This document shows positions 15,469 through 24,796 of a stretch of DNA of 34,147 bases, piece by piece. Below the pieces are notes generated by a model that had not been told where the DNA came from, searched no databases, and saw only the letters and a program-made list of their open reading frames with translations. The position numbers and the translations under genes were made by a program. Positions within the stretch are counted from its first letter, which is position 1. Each line of letters starts with the position of its first letter. The DNA lies in NCBI GenBank assembly GCA_900758165.1, contig CAAEQN010000006.1, positions 1-34,147 of the forward strand, in the 5' to 3' direction. Origin of the DNA: Clostridia bacterium. GTDB taxonomy: Bacteria > Bacillota > Clostridia > TANB77 > CAG-508.

Positions 15469-16635
15469 TCAATCTCTAAAATAAATATCTCTTGTATAAA
15501 CCTTATCCATTACATCAGCTAATTCATCTTCTATTCTATTGGCAATTATAATCGAACTATTTTCTTTAAATGATTTTATATCCCTTACTATTTTACAATT
15601 TTTATAATTTTCATTTTCATATTGTGGCTCATATATTATTATGTTTTTGTTCTTTTCTATAAGCATATCTATTATGTCAAATATAGCACTTGTCCTAAAA
15701 TTGTCTGAATCTTTTTTCATTGATAATTTATATATGCCAATAATTTTAGGCTCTTTGCTTAATATTTCTTTTACAATATGTTGTTTTCTTGTAGCATTAC
15801 TATTCACTATCGCAGTAATAAGATTTTCAGGTACATCTTTGTAATTAGCTTTTAGTTGCTTGGTATCTTTAGGTAAACAATATCCACCATATCCAAAAGA
15901 TGGATTATTGTAAAAATCCCCTATTCTTTGATCCATGCATACACCTTCTATTAAATTTTTTGTATTCAAGCCTTTTATTTCTGCATATGTATCTAATTCA
16001 TTAAAATATGCAATTCTTAATGCCAAGTATGTATTAGAAAATAATTTTACAGCTTCTGCTTCTGTTGATTTCATAAATTTTATTGCTACATCTTTTTTTA
16101 ATGAAGCTTTTTTCAATAACTCTGCAAACTTTTTCGCTTGTTCATTTTTATCTCCCAAAATAATTCTAGATGGGTATAAATTATCATATAATGCTTTTCC
16201 TTCTCTTAAGAACTCTGGTGAAAATATAATATTATTCATGTTATGCTTTCTTTTCATTTTTTCTGTAAATCCTACTGGAACAGTAGATTTAATTATTATT
16301 GTTGTTGATATTTTCATATTTTTTATTTTTTCTATAATTTCTTCTACCAGAGAAGTATCAAAAAAATTATTTTTTTCATCATAATTTGTTGGCATACAAA
16401 TTATAATGAAATCTGCGTTACAAAAAGCATCTTTATAATCTAATGTTGCTCTTAAATTTAATTTCTTCGTTCTTAGATATTTTTCTATATATTTATCTTC
16501 AATAGGACTTATTTTACTATTTATTTTATCCACTTTATCTTCTATAATATCTAATGCCACAACTTCATTATATTGACTTAACAATGTAGCCAAAGATAAT
16601 CCAACATATCCTACTCCTGCTATTGCAATTTTCAT
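15469..16635 (-). CDS. ugd: UDP-glucose 6-dehydrogenase
   Basis: It oxidises UDP-glucose to UDP-glucuronate with two NAD+. It is 388 residues from ATG 16635 (GAGG 8 nt upstream), the length of single-subunit-type bacterial Ugd; an in-frame GTG at 16644 overlaps the ribosome site. Residues 1-30 have the Rossmann motif IAGVGYVGL. KSTVPVGFT, FSPEFLREGKA, the PSRIILG region and the catalytic Cys253 in GYGGYCLPKDT are all intact. It lies 11 bp after the UDP-glucuronate epimerase, giving consecutive pathway steps. A relative that uses another nucleotide sugar is possible but less likely. Confidence 0.9.
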   Translation of the reverse strand: MKIAIAGVGYVGLSLATLLSQYNEVVALDIIEDKVDKINSKISPIEDKYIEKYLRTKKLNLRATLDYKDAFCNADFIIICMPTNYDEKNNFFDTSLVEEIIEKIKNMKISTTIIIKSTVPVGFTEKMKRKHNMNNIIFSPEFLREGKALYDNLYPSRIILGDKNEQAKKFAELLKKASLKKDVAIKFMKSTEAEAVKLFSNTYLALRIAYFNELDTYAEIKGLNTKNLIEGVCMDQRIGDFYNNPSFGYGGYCLPKDTKQLKANYKDVPENLITAIVNSNATRKQHIVKEILSKEPKIIGIYKLSMKKDSDNFRTSAIFDIIDMLIEKNKNIIIYEPQYENENYKNCKIVRDIKSFKENSSIIIANRIEDELADVMDKVYTRDIYFRD

Positions 16636-16646
16636 ATTATTCACCT

Positions 16647-17699
16647 CTATTGCATATAATAATCTTTATACCATTTAGCAAATTTTTTTAATCCTTCTCT
16701 TAATGATGTACTTGGTTTAAAATTCATATCATCTTCCATTTGCTTTGTATCTGCATAAGTTATAGGTACATCCCCGGGTTGCATCGCCACTAATTCCTTA
16801 TGAATTTCAAAATCATAATTTTGGGGTAAAACTTTTGCCTCAATTAATTCTTCTTGTAATATATTAATAAAATCCAATAAATTTTCAGGTTGACCTTTTC
16901 CAATATTATATATTTTATATGGAGGTATTGGTAATCCATCTTCTCCGTTCTTTTTTATTGGAATCTTATTTATTGTTCTTATTATTCCTTCTACTATATC
17001 ATCTATGTAAGTAAAATCTCGTTCACATTTTCCATAATTATATATTTGAATTTTTTCACCATTTAATAGTTTATTTGTGAATTTAAAATATGCCATATCA
17101 GGTCTACCTGCTGGTCCATATACTGTAAAAAATCTCAAACCTGTTGTTGGAATATTATATAATTTTGAATAGCTATATGCTAAAAGTTCATTAGACTTTT
17201 TTGTTGCTGCATATAATGATACAGGCATATCTGTTTTATCATCTGTAGAATACGGTATTTTTTTATTTACTCCATAAACAGATGAACTTGATGCATATAC
17301 TAAATGTTCTATTTCATATTTTCTGCAACATTCTAATATATTATAAAATCCTATAATATTTGATTGTATATATTCATCAGGATTAGTTATACTATATCTA
17401 ACTCCTGCCTGTGCTGCCAAATTTACAACAATATCTGGCTTATATTTTTCAAATATCTGTCCTATTTTTTCTTTATTCGCTATATCACATTTAATAAATT
17501 CAAATTTATCAAATTTTTGTAATTCTGATAGTCTATATTCTTTTAATTTTACATCATAATAATCATTTAAATTATCAATACCTATTATATGTATCTTTTC
17601 ATTTTTCAAATTTAATATTCTTTTTGCAAGATTTGCTCCAATAAATCCTGCAACTCCAGTAATTAAATACACTTTTATTTTATCGTTCACATTCTTCAC
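16647..17699 (-). CDS. UDP-glucuronate 4-epimerase (NAD-dependent SDR)
   Basis: An extended short-chain dehydrogenase that should interconvert UDP-glucuronate and UDP-galacturonate. Residues about 10-25 contain the NAD motif TGVAGFIGANLAK. NLAAQAGVRYSI, the catalytic Ser region YASSSSVYG and YAATKKS (Tyr/Lys pair) follow, and RFFTVYGPAGRPDMA is typical of the CapI/UDP-glucuronate 4-epimerase clade. About 340-350 residues is normal. The start is uncertain: GTG 17699 overlaps the upstream gene by 20 nt, and GTG 17690 fits AAGGAA better. With Ugd next to it, the order predicts UDP-glucose to UDP-glucuronate to UDP-galacturonate. Confidence 0.87.
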   Translation of the reverse strand: MKNVNDKIKVYLITGVAGFIGANLAKRILNLKNEKIHIIGIDNLNDYYDVKLKEYRLSELQKFDKFEFIKCDIANKEKIGQIFEKYKPDIVVNLAAQAGVRYSITNPDEYIQSNIIGFYNILECCRKYEIEHLVYASSSSVYGVNKKIPYSTDDKTDMPVSLYAATKKSNELLAYSYSKLYNIPTTGLRFFTVYGPAGRPDMAYFKFTNKLLNGEKIQIYNYGKCERDFTYIDDIVEGIIRTINKIPIKKNGEDGLPIPPYKIYNIGKGQPENLLDFINILQEELIEAKVLPQNYDFEIHKELVAMQPGDVPITYADTKQMEDDMNFKPSTSLREGLKKFAKWYKDYYMQ

Positions 17700-18288
17700 T
17701 TTCCTTTATATCAACTCTCTCATCTATTCTTTTCAATATTTGATTTAATACTTGTTTTCTATTTTTAGATGTATCTATATACTCTATCCCATATTTAGGG
17801 CATTCTTTCTTTAATAATTGATTCTTCTCATTCCATTTGTCAGCATTTGTTGATAAATTCTCATCTGATATTCCATATGTCCAATCTTTTTCTGTATCAT
17901 ATTCTCTACACAATTGCATAATTCCTTGTTTGTCAAGATCTCCATGTCCTAAACAAACACAAATTAAATTTCCCATGTCAAGTAGTTCTTTTGCATATTT
18001 AGGCTCTAGTTGTCCACTTTCAAGAATAGTTCCATAATTTTTAGTATCTTGCTTTATGGAAGATTTATAAATTTCTAATATAATCCTTTGAAATTTATCA
18101 CTATGTACTAATTCTTTTCTTGCTTTTATGTTTTTAGTATAATATTCCTCTCTACCTGTTCCTCTTATTATTCCCCATATAATTGAATCTGCATGAATTA
18201 TATTATACTGATTAAATTCATCTTTAATCATATTCCCTAATGTTGTTTTTCCCGCTCTTGCTACTCCTATTATTAAAACATTTTTCAT
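17680..18288 (-). CDS. P-loop kinase-like protein
   Basis: A 202-residue cytosolic P-loop NTPase. The Walker A motif is at residues 8-15 (GVARAGKT), followed by a small-molecule-kinase-like core with HADSIIWG, ILESGQLEPKYAKELL and a C-terminal helix. It resembles nucleotide or shikimate-type kinases and lacks ABC signature motifs. The phosphoryl acceptor is not identifiable. GGAGG lies before the ATG, and its 3' end overlaps the epimerase. It is the fifth potential phosphoryl-transfer protein in the cluster besides the two APH-like and two HprK-like proteins. Confidence 0.72.
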   Translation of the reverse strand: MKNVLIIGVARAGKTTLGNMIKDEFNQYNIIHADSIIWGIIRGTGREEYYTKNIKARKELVHSDKFQRIILEIYKSSIKQDTKNYGTILESGQLEPKYAKELLDMGNLICVCLGHGDLDKQGIMQLCREYDTEKDWTYGISDENLSTNADKWNEKNQLLKKECPKYGIEYIDTSKNRKQVLNQILKRIDERVDIKESEECER

Positions 18289-18309
18289 ATTAAATAAGTT
18301 CCTCCAATT

Positions 18310-19278
18310 TTATAAATATAAATTCATTTCATTTGAAAAGTCTTTTATTTCATCTTTATATTTTTGTGATATTACATCTGTATTAAAGTATTTATATATA
18401 TCTAATAAACACTCATACATATTATCATCAAAATCAATTTTTTCACTATGTATTACTTTATTGTTTTGAATAATAGAAACATTTCCATCTTTTAATTTAT
18501 TCAAATCTTTATCATAAAACAAAAATTCTCCTTTAATAACAATGTTATTTTCACATATAACAATTACTTCCCTAATTTTGGTATTCGTTGCAAAATCACT
18601 CTCATGAATTACATAAACATCATTTTTCTTTGTAAAAATTTTACTATAGCCATGTTTTTCTAGTATTCTATTTCCTCTTTCCATGGCTTTTTCTTCTTCA
18701 AGTAGCACTTGAGTATCTTTAGGATTATCTAGCAGAAACTGTGAAATATATACTTGATGTGGTATATCATGTTCTATATTTCTTGTGACTTTTTTGTACA
18801 TTCCCCTACCATTGAAGCTTTCTTCTGTCCTGTTTTTAGAAAAATTTGTATAAATAATAACTGGTTTTAATTCTTTTTGAACTATATATTCTTTAATTTT
18901 CATAACAATTTTTGAATACTCATAATTATGCACCATTGCGATATTTAAATCGTCATTTTCTTCAAAAAACTCCTTATTTACAATAAATGGTTTTTCGACC
19001 AATATATCTCTAATATTTAATTGTTTACATTCCATTATAATATCTAAAAATACACTTTTAGGAGTACATATATCAACAATAATATTGTTAACATCTAGTT
19101 TTTCTTTTTTTATTGTGCTTTCTATACTAGAATATACTTTTGAATCTTTTATATTTTCATTTTTTATTTTACCATCAATATCTACAAAATAAATTCTTCC
19201 TATTTTTTCAAACTTTTTATATGAATAATAATGCAAAAAACCTGCTTTTCCTGTTCCTACAATAATTATATCTTTCAT
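18310..19278 (-). CDS. Gfo/Idh/MocA-like oxidoreductase
   Basis: A 322-residue NAD(P)-dependent oxidoreductase. The N-terminal Rossmann fold begins IIVGTGKAGFLHYYSYKKF, and the family VEKPF motif lies at about residues 92-96. The C-terminal sheet domain includes NIEHDIPHQVYISQFL in place of the usual dxGxHxxD region, keeping two His. Family members oxidise or reduce sugars, inositols or amino-sugars. Specificity is unknown. AAAGGAG precedes the ATG. The gene is 14 bp after an APH-like kinase. Confidence 0.8.
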   Translation of the reverse strand: MKDIIIVGTGKAGFLHYYSYKKFEKIGRIYFVDIDGKIKNENIKDSKVYSSIESTIKKEKLDVNNIIVDICTPKSVFLDIIMECKQLNIRDILVEKPFIVNKEFFEENDDLNIAMVHNYEYSKIVMKIKEYIVQKELKPVIIYTNFSKNRTEESFNGRGMYKKVTRNIEHDIPHQVYISQFLLDNPKDTQVLLEEEKAMERGNRILEKHGYSKIFTKKNDVYVIHESDFATNTKIREVIVICENNIVIKGEFLFYDKDLNKLKDGNVSIIQNNKVIHSEKIDFDDNMYECLLDIYKYFNTDVISQKYKDEIKDFSNEMNLYL

Positions 19279-19292
19279 TTTTTACTCCTTTT

Positions 19293-20315
19293 TTACTCTA
19301 ATAACTTTTTTGATATTTCATCTGCTTTTTTATATAAATCTCTACAAATATTAGTCCTATAAAAAGCAAACTCCAAATATTCATCTTTATTTTCTATATT
19401 TTTAAAATATTCACTATATCCAAATGTACTTCTTGCTAATTGTATCAAATATACATATGGTAAATATTTAAAATCATATTCATTTAATTCAGTAAATTCT
19501 GCTACTTTTTTTGTATATTCAACTAAATTATCAACATCTATTTTTCCATCTTTAGCATCTTTATCTATATAGCTATAAGATCTAGCAATCTCCCAAACAA
19601 TTGGTAATCTTTTTGTTTTAATAAAATCTAATATAACTCTTATTTTATCCTCATTATCATAAATAAATTGTAAACTACTATAATCACCATGTGATACTTT
19701 ATGAGTTATATTCTTTATATCTTCTGCATTTATAGTTTTGCTTAATTTAACTAATAATTCTTTTTTAAAAATAATATCCATTTTTATTTTTTCTGAAATT
19801 TTTGAATTATCCAATTTAGATAATATTTCATCATATTTTTTATTTGCTTTTTCAAATTCTTCGTTTGAATACCAATCTAGTATGTTAACATTATCATCTA
19901 TCTTATAATTTTTAAATCCTTCTATAATTAACCCTAAATATCTTGCTGATTCCAATATTTGTTCATGTTTTCCTTTGTTTTTTTCAAAAACTTGTCCTTC
20001 TACAAATTTTTGAATCACTATCACTTTTCCTTTATGTACAAAATATGATTCATTGTTATTGTTTTTTAAATATATTGGCAATGGAACTTGTGAATTTTTT
20101 CTTAAATATTCTATTGAATTTATTTCTTTTAAAACATTTTCTTTTGAATATTTTGACTGAAATTCTTTTACTATAAATTTTTCATTATTTGATATAATTT
20201 TAAATATATTTGCTGTTCCTTTATTTATTTTTTCTATTTTTTCAACCTTTATTCCATACTTTTTGTTCAGTTCCGTTTGTAATTCTTTTTTAGAAAAAGT
20301 TGTTTTTTCAATCAT
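19293..20315 (-). CDS. APH/choline-kinase-like small-molecule kinase 1
   Basis: A 340-residue protein kinase-like-fold enzyme. The N-lobe has KGTANIFKI and the ATP Lys strand KFIVKEF; the hinge is IVIQKFVEG. The catalytic loop is SHGDYSSLQF (H209-G210-D211, with Gln where Asn usually sits), and the metal Asp is in ILDFIKT (D230). Relatives phosphorylate aminoglycosides, choline, homoserine or spore-coat substrates (CotS). It is clearly paralogous to 26843-27889 (both have KINRGTANIFKI-like starts and LPI-WE--RSYSYID). It starts 2 bp after the HprK-like gene. Confidence 0.82.
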   Translation of the reverse strand: MIEKTTFSKKELQTELNKKYGIKVEKIEKINKGTANIFKIISNNEKFIVKEFQSKYSKENVLKEINSIEYLRKNSQVPLPIYLKNNNNESYFVHKGKVIVIQKFVEGQVFEKNKGKHEQILESARYLGLIIEGFKNYKIDDNVNILDWYSNEEFEKANKKYDEILSKLDNSKISEKIKMDIIFKKELLVKLSKTINAEDIKNITHKVSHGDYSSLQFIYDNEDKIRVILDFIKTKRLPIVWEIARSYSYIDKDAKDGKIDVDNLVEYTKKVAEFTELNEYDFKYLPYVYLIQLARSTFGYSEYFKNIENKDEYLEFAFYRTNICRDLYKKADEISKKLLE

Positions 20316-20317
20316 TC

Positions 20318-21088
20318 CTATATCTCCTCTAATTTTTTTATTATTTTTCTTTTATCTCCCCTGACTTCAAAATTAAATATTTTACTTTCATCAATTTTAC
20401 TCAAAAAACTTTTCACAAAAGTATTTGTATTGTATAGTTCTACATTATCTGTAAATAAAGGCATCATATAGCTCCAATAACAAAAAGGTGCTATATTTTT
20501 TACTATATAGTATTTGTTATTATTAATATCTATTTGTGTTTTTCCTTCATCGCATAAGCCTACTATTCTAATTATTTTATTAATTTTTATTTCTTTTTTA
20601 TATTGTTTTGTTTCCAAAGTTTTTATTTTTCCATTTTCTATATCAAAACTTGAGCCTAATTCTTGATACAAATCATTTCCTTTAAACTTTAGCCATGTTT
20701 GATCTGTTGAATTGATTTCATATCCATTATTTACAAACTCTTTTGCAAATGTTGATTTTCCTTGTCCAAATTCTCCAATAATTAATATTCCATCGTTTCC
20801 TTTACTAACTACCAATGAATGTACAAACATATTACTTTTGTCATTTATTATATATGCAATTACATTATTAATAATAGGATATATATCTGTTTTTACTATT
20901 CTATTTTTTAATATTTTATAATCACCATTTATATTTATTTCAACTGATGTTTCATTAAATCTCAAATAATTATTGATTTCTTTATTGGTAACAATCTCAA
21001 ATTGACTGAATCTTTTAAAAATATATTCATCATATTCATTACAATAGTTTATTACTTCTAAATATTCATCTTTTATTTTATAAATCAT
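20318..21088 (-). CDS. HprK-like P-loop protein 1
   Basis: A 256-residue protein. The C-terminal half resembles the HPr kinase/phosphorylase fold: VHSLVVSKGNDGILIIG leads into Walker A GEFGQGKS (105-112), followed by NSTDQTWL in place of the Asp-rich HprK loop. The N-terminal half (1-85) is a beta-rich domain of unknown function. True HprK regulates sugar transport through HPr, but no PTS genes are here and the protein lacks the HprK signature downstream. Such proteins in biosynthetic clusters can phosphorylate a small molecule or peptide. It overlaps the preceding gene by 11 nt. Confidence 0.65.
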   Translation of the reverse strand: MIYKIKDEYLEVINYCNEYDEYIFKRFSQFEIVTNKEINNYLRFNETSVEININGDYKILKNRIVKTDIYPIINNVIAYIINDKSNMFVHSLVVSKGNDGILIIGEFGQGKSTFAKEFVNNGYEINSTDQTWLKFKGNDLYQELGSSFDIENGKIKTLETKQYKKEIKINKIIRIVGLCDEGKTQIDINNNKYYIVKNIAPFCYWSYMMPLFTDNVELYNTNTFVKSFLSKIDESKIFNFEVRGDKRKIIKKLEEI

Positions 21089-22532
21089 ATTTTATTACCT
21101 CTATAAAATTTTCCTTATGCTCTAATATTTTTTCTATAATATCCTCTTGGACATGGTATACATTAACAAATGATATCAGATCTTTTTTACTATTTATTTT
21201 CAATAATTCTTCAAAAATTTTTCTTCTTTCTTCTATAGTATGTCCATTTAATTCATGACCACCTATAAACATCAAATTTTTCCTATTAATATCTAATGGA
21301 TTAATTAAATATTTTTCTTCTCTTGGAACACCTAATAAAATAATTTTAGATAAATTAGGTGCTGTTTCAACTATACTCTTAATAACTTCACTGCATCCTG
21401 TTGCTTCTATATATGTATCATAATCAAAATCATAGTTATCAACAAATTTTATATTTGAGTTATATTCCTTATTTAATCTATTAATTGCTTCTGTCTGATA
21501 TTTTTCAATTTTATTTGTTATTATTGATATATTTTTATAATTATTTTCTAATAAATACAACATTGCTGTAAAACCTATATTCCCTAGTCCTATTATTAAA
21601 ATATTATCTTTTATTATATTTAATATAGGTTTTATTGTTATTGCTCCCATTAATTCAAATCTTGATATTGCTATATTCTCAATAGAATATTTAGCTGAAA
21701 TTTCAAATGAATCTTTATATGTATCAATATATTTGTCAAAATGTTTTGCTAATACCAATAGTCTTTTATTATTTTCTATTTTTGTTATACCTATATAACC
21801 TTTGCTACCTGCTTTTTCAGTTCCTCTTGAAACCACAGTGTATTCAATATCTTTTTCGGTTTGATTTAATATTTTATTAATTTTTATATATTCTTCTTTA
21901 ATATGATAGCCTATTTCATCAATGCTATGTGCATCACTTCCTACTGTATATCTTGTTCCATATTTTTTAAATAAATTCAACATATATTCTAATTGTTGTA
22001 TATTCCATCTAGAACGATCACTTGTATTAATATCAAACATCAAATTTTTTTCAGTTGCTAATTTTACTATTTCTTCAATTTTTTCTTTATATTGTTCATA
22101 CTCTTTTCTTAATTTTAAATGCCCTACAATATTAATTGGATAAGTTTTTATCATATCTATATTTGCTTGTAGATAATTTATGTAATTTACTTTTTCCATT
22201 CCATGTACTGAGCCTATAATATAATCGAATGGATAACTTTTTAATATTTTAATTTCTTTTTCTTTAAATTCTTCATCATACGAAAAATCACTTTCTATAC
22301 CTGCATTAATTTCTATATCAGGATTATTTTCTTTTACAATTTCTATGTTTTCAAAAAATTTATCAATAACTTTGGTTTCATTTAAAACAGGGGTATGTTT
22401 TGGAGACATCCTATTTCCATGATCTAAAAATAAAACTCTATTTAATTTCATCTCCTTACATTTCTCCACATACTTTTGCATAATTGATATATCTGTTACA
22501 CCTTTTTTTAAATGCATATGCATATCTTCCAT
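21078..22532 (-). CDS. PHP phosphoesterase fused to an MDR-like dehydrogenase domain
   Basis: A 484-residue two-domain protein. Residues 1-235 are a PHP domain of the histidinol-phosphatase type, with the metal ligands visible as DMHMH, FLDHG, GIESD, GSVHG and GSDAH. Residues about 236-484 resemble a medium-chain dehydrogenase without its usual N-terminal zinc-site sequence: SRGTEKAGSKGYIGI, a Rossmann motif ILIIGLGNIGFTA, then YIEATGCSE and LLGVPREE. One chain could remove a phosphate and oxidise the product, or act on successive intermediates. I do not know this fusion from a named pathway. It starts 8 bp after the AHCY-like gene. Confidence 0.78.
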   Translation of the reverse strand: MEDMHMHLKKGVTDISIMQKYVEKCKEMKLNRVLFLDHGNRMSPKHTPVLNETKVIDKFFENIEIVKENNPDIEINAGIESDFSYDEEFKEKEIKILKSYPFDYIIGSVHGMEKVNYINYLQANIDMIKTYPINIVGHLKLRKEYEQYKEKIEEIVKLATEKNLMFDINTSDRSRWNIQQLEYMLNLFKKYGTRYTVGSDAHSIDEIGYHIKEEYIKINKILNQTEKDIEYTVVSRGTEKAGSKGYIGITKIENNKRLLVLAKHFDKYIDTYKDSFEISAKYSIENIAISRFELMGAITIKPILNIIKDNILIIGLGNIGFTAMLYLLENNYKNISIITNKIEKYQTEAINRLNKEYNSNIKFVDNYDFDYDTYIEATGCSEVIKSIVETAPNLSKIILLGVPREEKYLINPLDINRKNLMFIGGHELNGHTIEERRKIFEELLKINSKKDLISFVNVYHVQEDIIEKILEHKENFIEVIKYDL

Positions 22533-22540
22533 AATTTTTC

Positions 22541-23983
22541 CTACTTTCTCTTGAAATAAAGATTATAATATTCTTCAAGAATATTTGATTCATCAATCCA
22601 TTTATCTACTATATCTAATTCTACTTGATTTCTTAAATCATCTTTTCCATTTATTATTTTATCTGTAACAACCAATTGACTCGCTTTAAATATATCATTT
22701 GATCTATTTGGAATAGCTTCAGAATCAAATAGATTTACTGACCTACCATTTCCTAATACAGTTATCTTTTTGCCATTAATTTCATATTGTGTACCATATT
22801 TTGGAATTGCTTTATATTTATATCCTTCTTTTTCATATTCTTTAAATATATTAAGGTCTGCTGTTGCTCCTGATGTAATAAATGTTCCATCTTCTAGTTG
22901 TTCTATAACTTCTTTACTAATACTATTATATCCACTTGCCCCCACAATAAGAAATGGTTTATCGTATTTTACTGCTTCTTCTAATGTTCTAAATGTTGTA
23001 AATCCCTTTTCTGCTGCCTCTATGCATTTCATTACATCTGGTTCGATTACTATAACTCTTGCACCATATTGGCTGTATCTATCTGCTAAAACTTCTCCCA
23101 AATCACCATATCCTAATTGTATTACAGTTCTTCCAACTAATTTTTCACCTGCTAATAATTCAATACTTCGTGTGAAAATTGTATTTGCTATTTCCTTATA
23201 TGTAATAAATCTTTTTAATTTTGATTTTGCAACATTTAATACTGGATAAGGCAATTCATTTTCCTTTAATTCACCTATTCTTTTTAACCCAGTTACAGTT
23301 AATTCAACAAATGCCTCGACATTTTCATAATTGTGCAATGTTAATATTCTTGATACTATTGCCCCATCATCTAAAATAACAATTTTTTTATCTTTTCTTT
23401 TGTCAATAAATTCTCTTATTAGCCTTTTTCCATCTTCTATAAGAATATCATTTGCAACTGCTGTATTATCCAAGACATCAACTTGATATCCTAATTTTTT
23501 AAATGTTGCCGTAATTTCTTGTCTATGTTTTGTACTATCTCCTTTATCTATTGCAAGTACATCTTCTGGTTTTACTCCCATTCTTACCATTGAAGTTAAC
23601 AATCCAACATTTTCTTCTAAGAAATGATCTCTCCATATAATTGCTACTCCTTCAAGATTTTTCTTTCTTTCTTCTGAATATTTTTTTAAAATTGGCATTG
23701 TTTCTTCTATTGCTTCTATTTCTTTATCTGTATATGCAGTACAAATATCTTCTATTTTATTTATTAATTCTTCATCATTTCCATCATAATTAATAATTGT
23801 TTGGTTTTTAACAAAATATGGAACAGAAAAACTTCTAACTCCAATATCTTTTTCTTCATATTTAATAATTTCATTTTCTATTTTTATCTTATTTTCTTTC
23901 TCATTTATTTCAATACTTTTATTCGAATTTTTTTCTAAATCCTTTACAAAATTATCAGCTATATCATAATAAACTTTTTTCAT
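22541..23983 (-). CDS. S-adenosylhomocysteine hydrolase-like protein, altered active site
   Basis: A 480-residue NAD-binding protein with AHCY architecture. The substrate-domain segment IVILDDGAIVS parallels ILDDGGDLT; VELTVTGLKRI and PVLNVAKSKL parallel TTTGVHRL and INVNDSVTKSK; and the NAD motif is GYGDLGE (291-297) in TVIQLGYGDLGEVLADRY. Differences matter: where AHCY has KSKFDN this protein has KSKLKR, the catalytic His of GHFDVE is replaced (SGATADLN), and the C-terminal HYRY is missing. NAD binding is likely, but hydrolysis of S-adenosylhomocysteine is doubtful. A related redox-assisted elimination or addition on another nucleoside or sugar is possible. It sits mid-operon. Confidence 0.78.
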   Translation of the reverse strand: MKKVYYDIADNFVKDLEKNSNKSIEINEKENKIKIENEIIKYEEKDIGVRSFSVPYFVKNQTIINYDGNDEELINKIEDICTAYTDKEIEAIEETMPILKKYSEERKKNLEGVAIIWRDHFLEENVGLLTSMVRMGVKPEDVLAIDKGDSTKHRQEITATFKKLGYQVDVLDNTAVANDILIEDGKRLIREFIDKRKDKKIVILDDGAIVSRILTLHNYENVEAFVELTVTGLKRIGELKENELPYPVLNVAKSKLKRFITYKEIANTIFTRSIELLAGEKLVGRTVIQLGYGDLGEVLADRYSQYGARVIVIEPDVMKCIEAAEKGFTTFRTLEEAVKYDKPFLIVGASGYNSISKEVIEQLEDGTFITSGATADLNIFKEYEKEGYKYKAIPKYGTQYEINGKKITVLGNGRSVNLFDSEAIPNRSNDIFKASQLVVTDKIINGKDDLRNQVELDIVDKWIDESNILEEYYNLYFKRK

Positions 23984-24007
23984 TTTAAACTATATCTCCT
24001 CATATTA

Positions 24008-24793
24008 TTAAATTTTTATTTTTAATTTTTCTAAAATACTATAAAATAAATTTATAGATTTCAAAAATAATTCCTGTTTAGTCTCTCCACTCTCATTCAT
24101 TGGTAAATGTGTTTCAATTGAAATAACACCATCAAAGTTGTCTCTTTTTATAATTTTCATAAATTTTTCAATTCCTATATCACCTTGTCCTAAATGAGCA
24201 TATTTATTTGTCTTATTATCAAAATCTCTCAAATGTATATAAGTTATTCTATTTTTTGATTTTTCATATTCTTCAAACACATTATATCCCTCAAGAAAGG
24301 CATTTGATAAATCAAATATTATATTTATGTTTTTTTCTTCTTGCATTAGATTAAAACAATCAACAGGACTTTCAGCATAAGTTTTTCTTTCATTTTCCAT
24401 TAGCAATTTTATATTTCTTTTTTCAGCCTTTTCGCATAATCTCTTTAAATTTTCTTTTATTTCGTTTTCATCAATATTTCTACCTAAATTAGAAAATATT
24501 CTTATATACTCACTCTCAAATATGTCACAAATATCTAAATAAATATCAAATAATTCCATTTTTCTTTCATATGGTATCGGCTTCTTTCCAACTGGACTAT
24601 CTAATGTTATAACTTTTATATTTTCTCTATCCAAAATTTTCTTAAAATTTATTAATTCCTCTTTTGAAAATTCCCACAAATACTTATCATCAATTTTTCT
24701 TAATTCAATATTTGAAATATTTGCTTTTTTTAAACTATCTATTTGTTCTTCAATAGATGTACCTATTTCATCTGCAACTACTGCCAATCTCAT
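24008..24793 (-). CDS. Xylose-isomerase-like TIM barrel (sugar phosphate isomerase/epimerase)
   Basis: A 261-residue AP endonuclease family 2/xylose isomerase-type barrel. Metal-site candidates at strand ends are visible: ELRK, LLMENERKT, IIFDLSNAFLEG, IHLRDFD and SIETHLP. Length fits the IolE/hydroxypyruvate-isomerase-like group, which isomerises, epimerises or dehydrates sugars and inositols. Substrate unknown. It follows the second HprK-like gene by 3 bp and precedes the AHCY-like gene by 24 bp, so it is cotranscribed. Confidence 0.82.
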   Translation of the reverse strand: MRLAVVADEIGTSIEEQIDSLKKANISNIELRKIDDKYLWEFSKEELINFKKILDRENIKVITLDSPVGKKPIPYERKMELFDIYLDICDIFESEYIRIFSNLGRNIDENEIKENLKRLCEKAEKRNIKLLMENERKTYAESPVDCFNLMQEEKNINIIFDLSNAFLEGYNVFEEYEKSKNRITYIHLRDFDNKTNKYAHLGQGDIGIEKFMKIIKRDNFDGVISIETHLPMNESGETKQELFLKSINLFYSILEKLKIKI

Positions 24794-24796
24794 ATT

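Noticed and set aside
14801..17699. Capsule or exopolysaccharide locus
   Set aside because: Only UDP-sugar conversion genes are present; no glycosyltransferase, flippase, polymerase or chain-length regulator.
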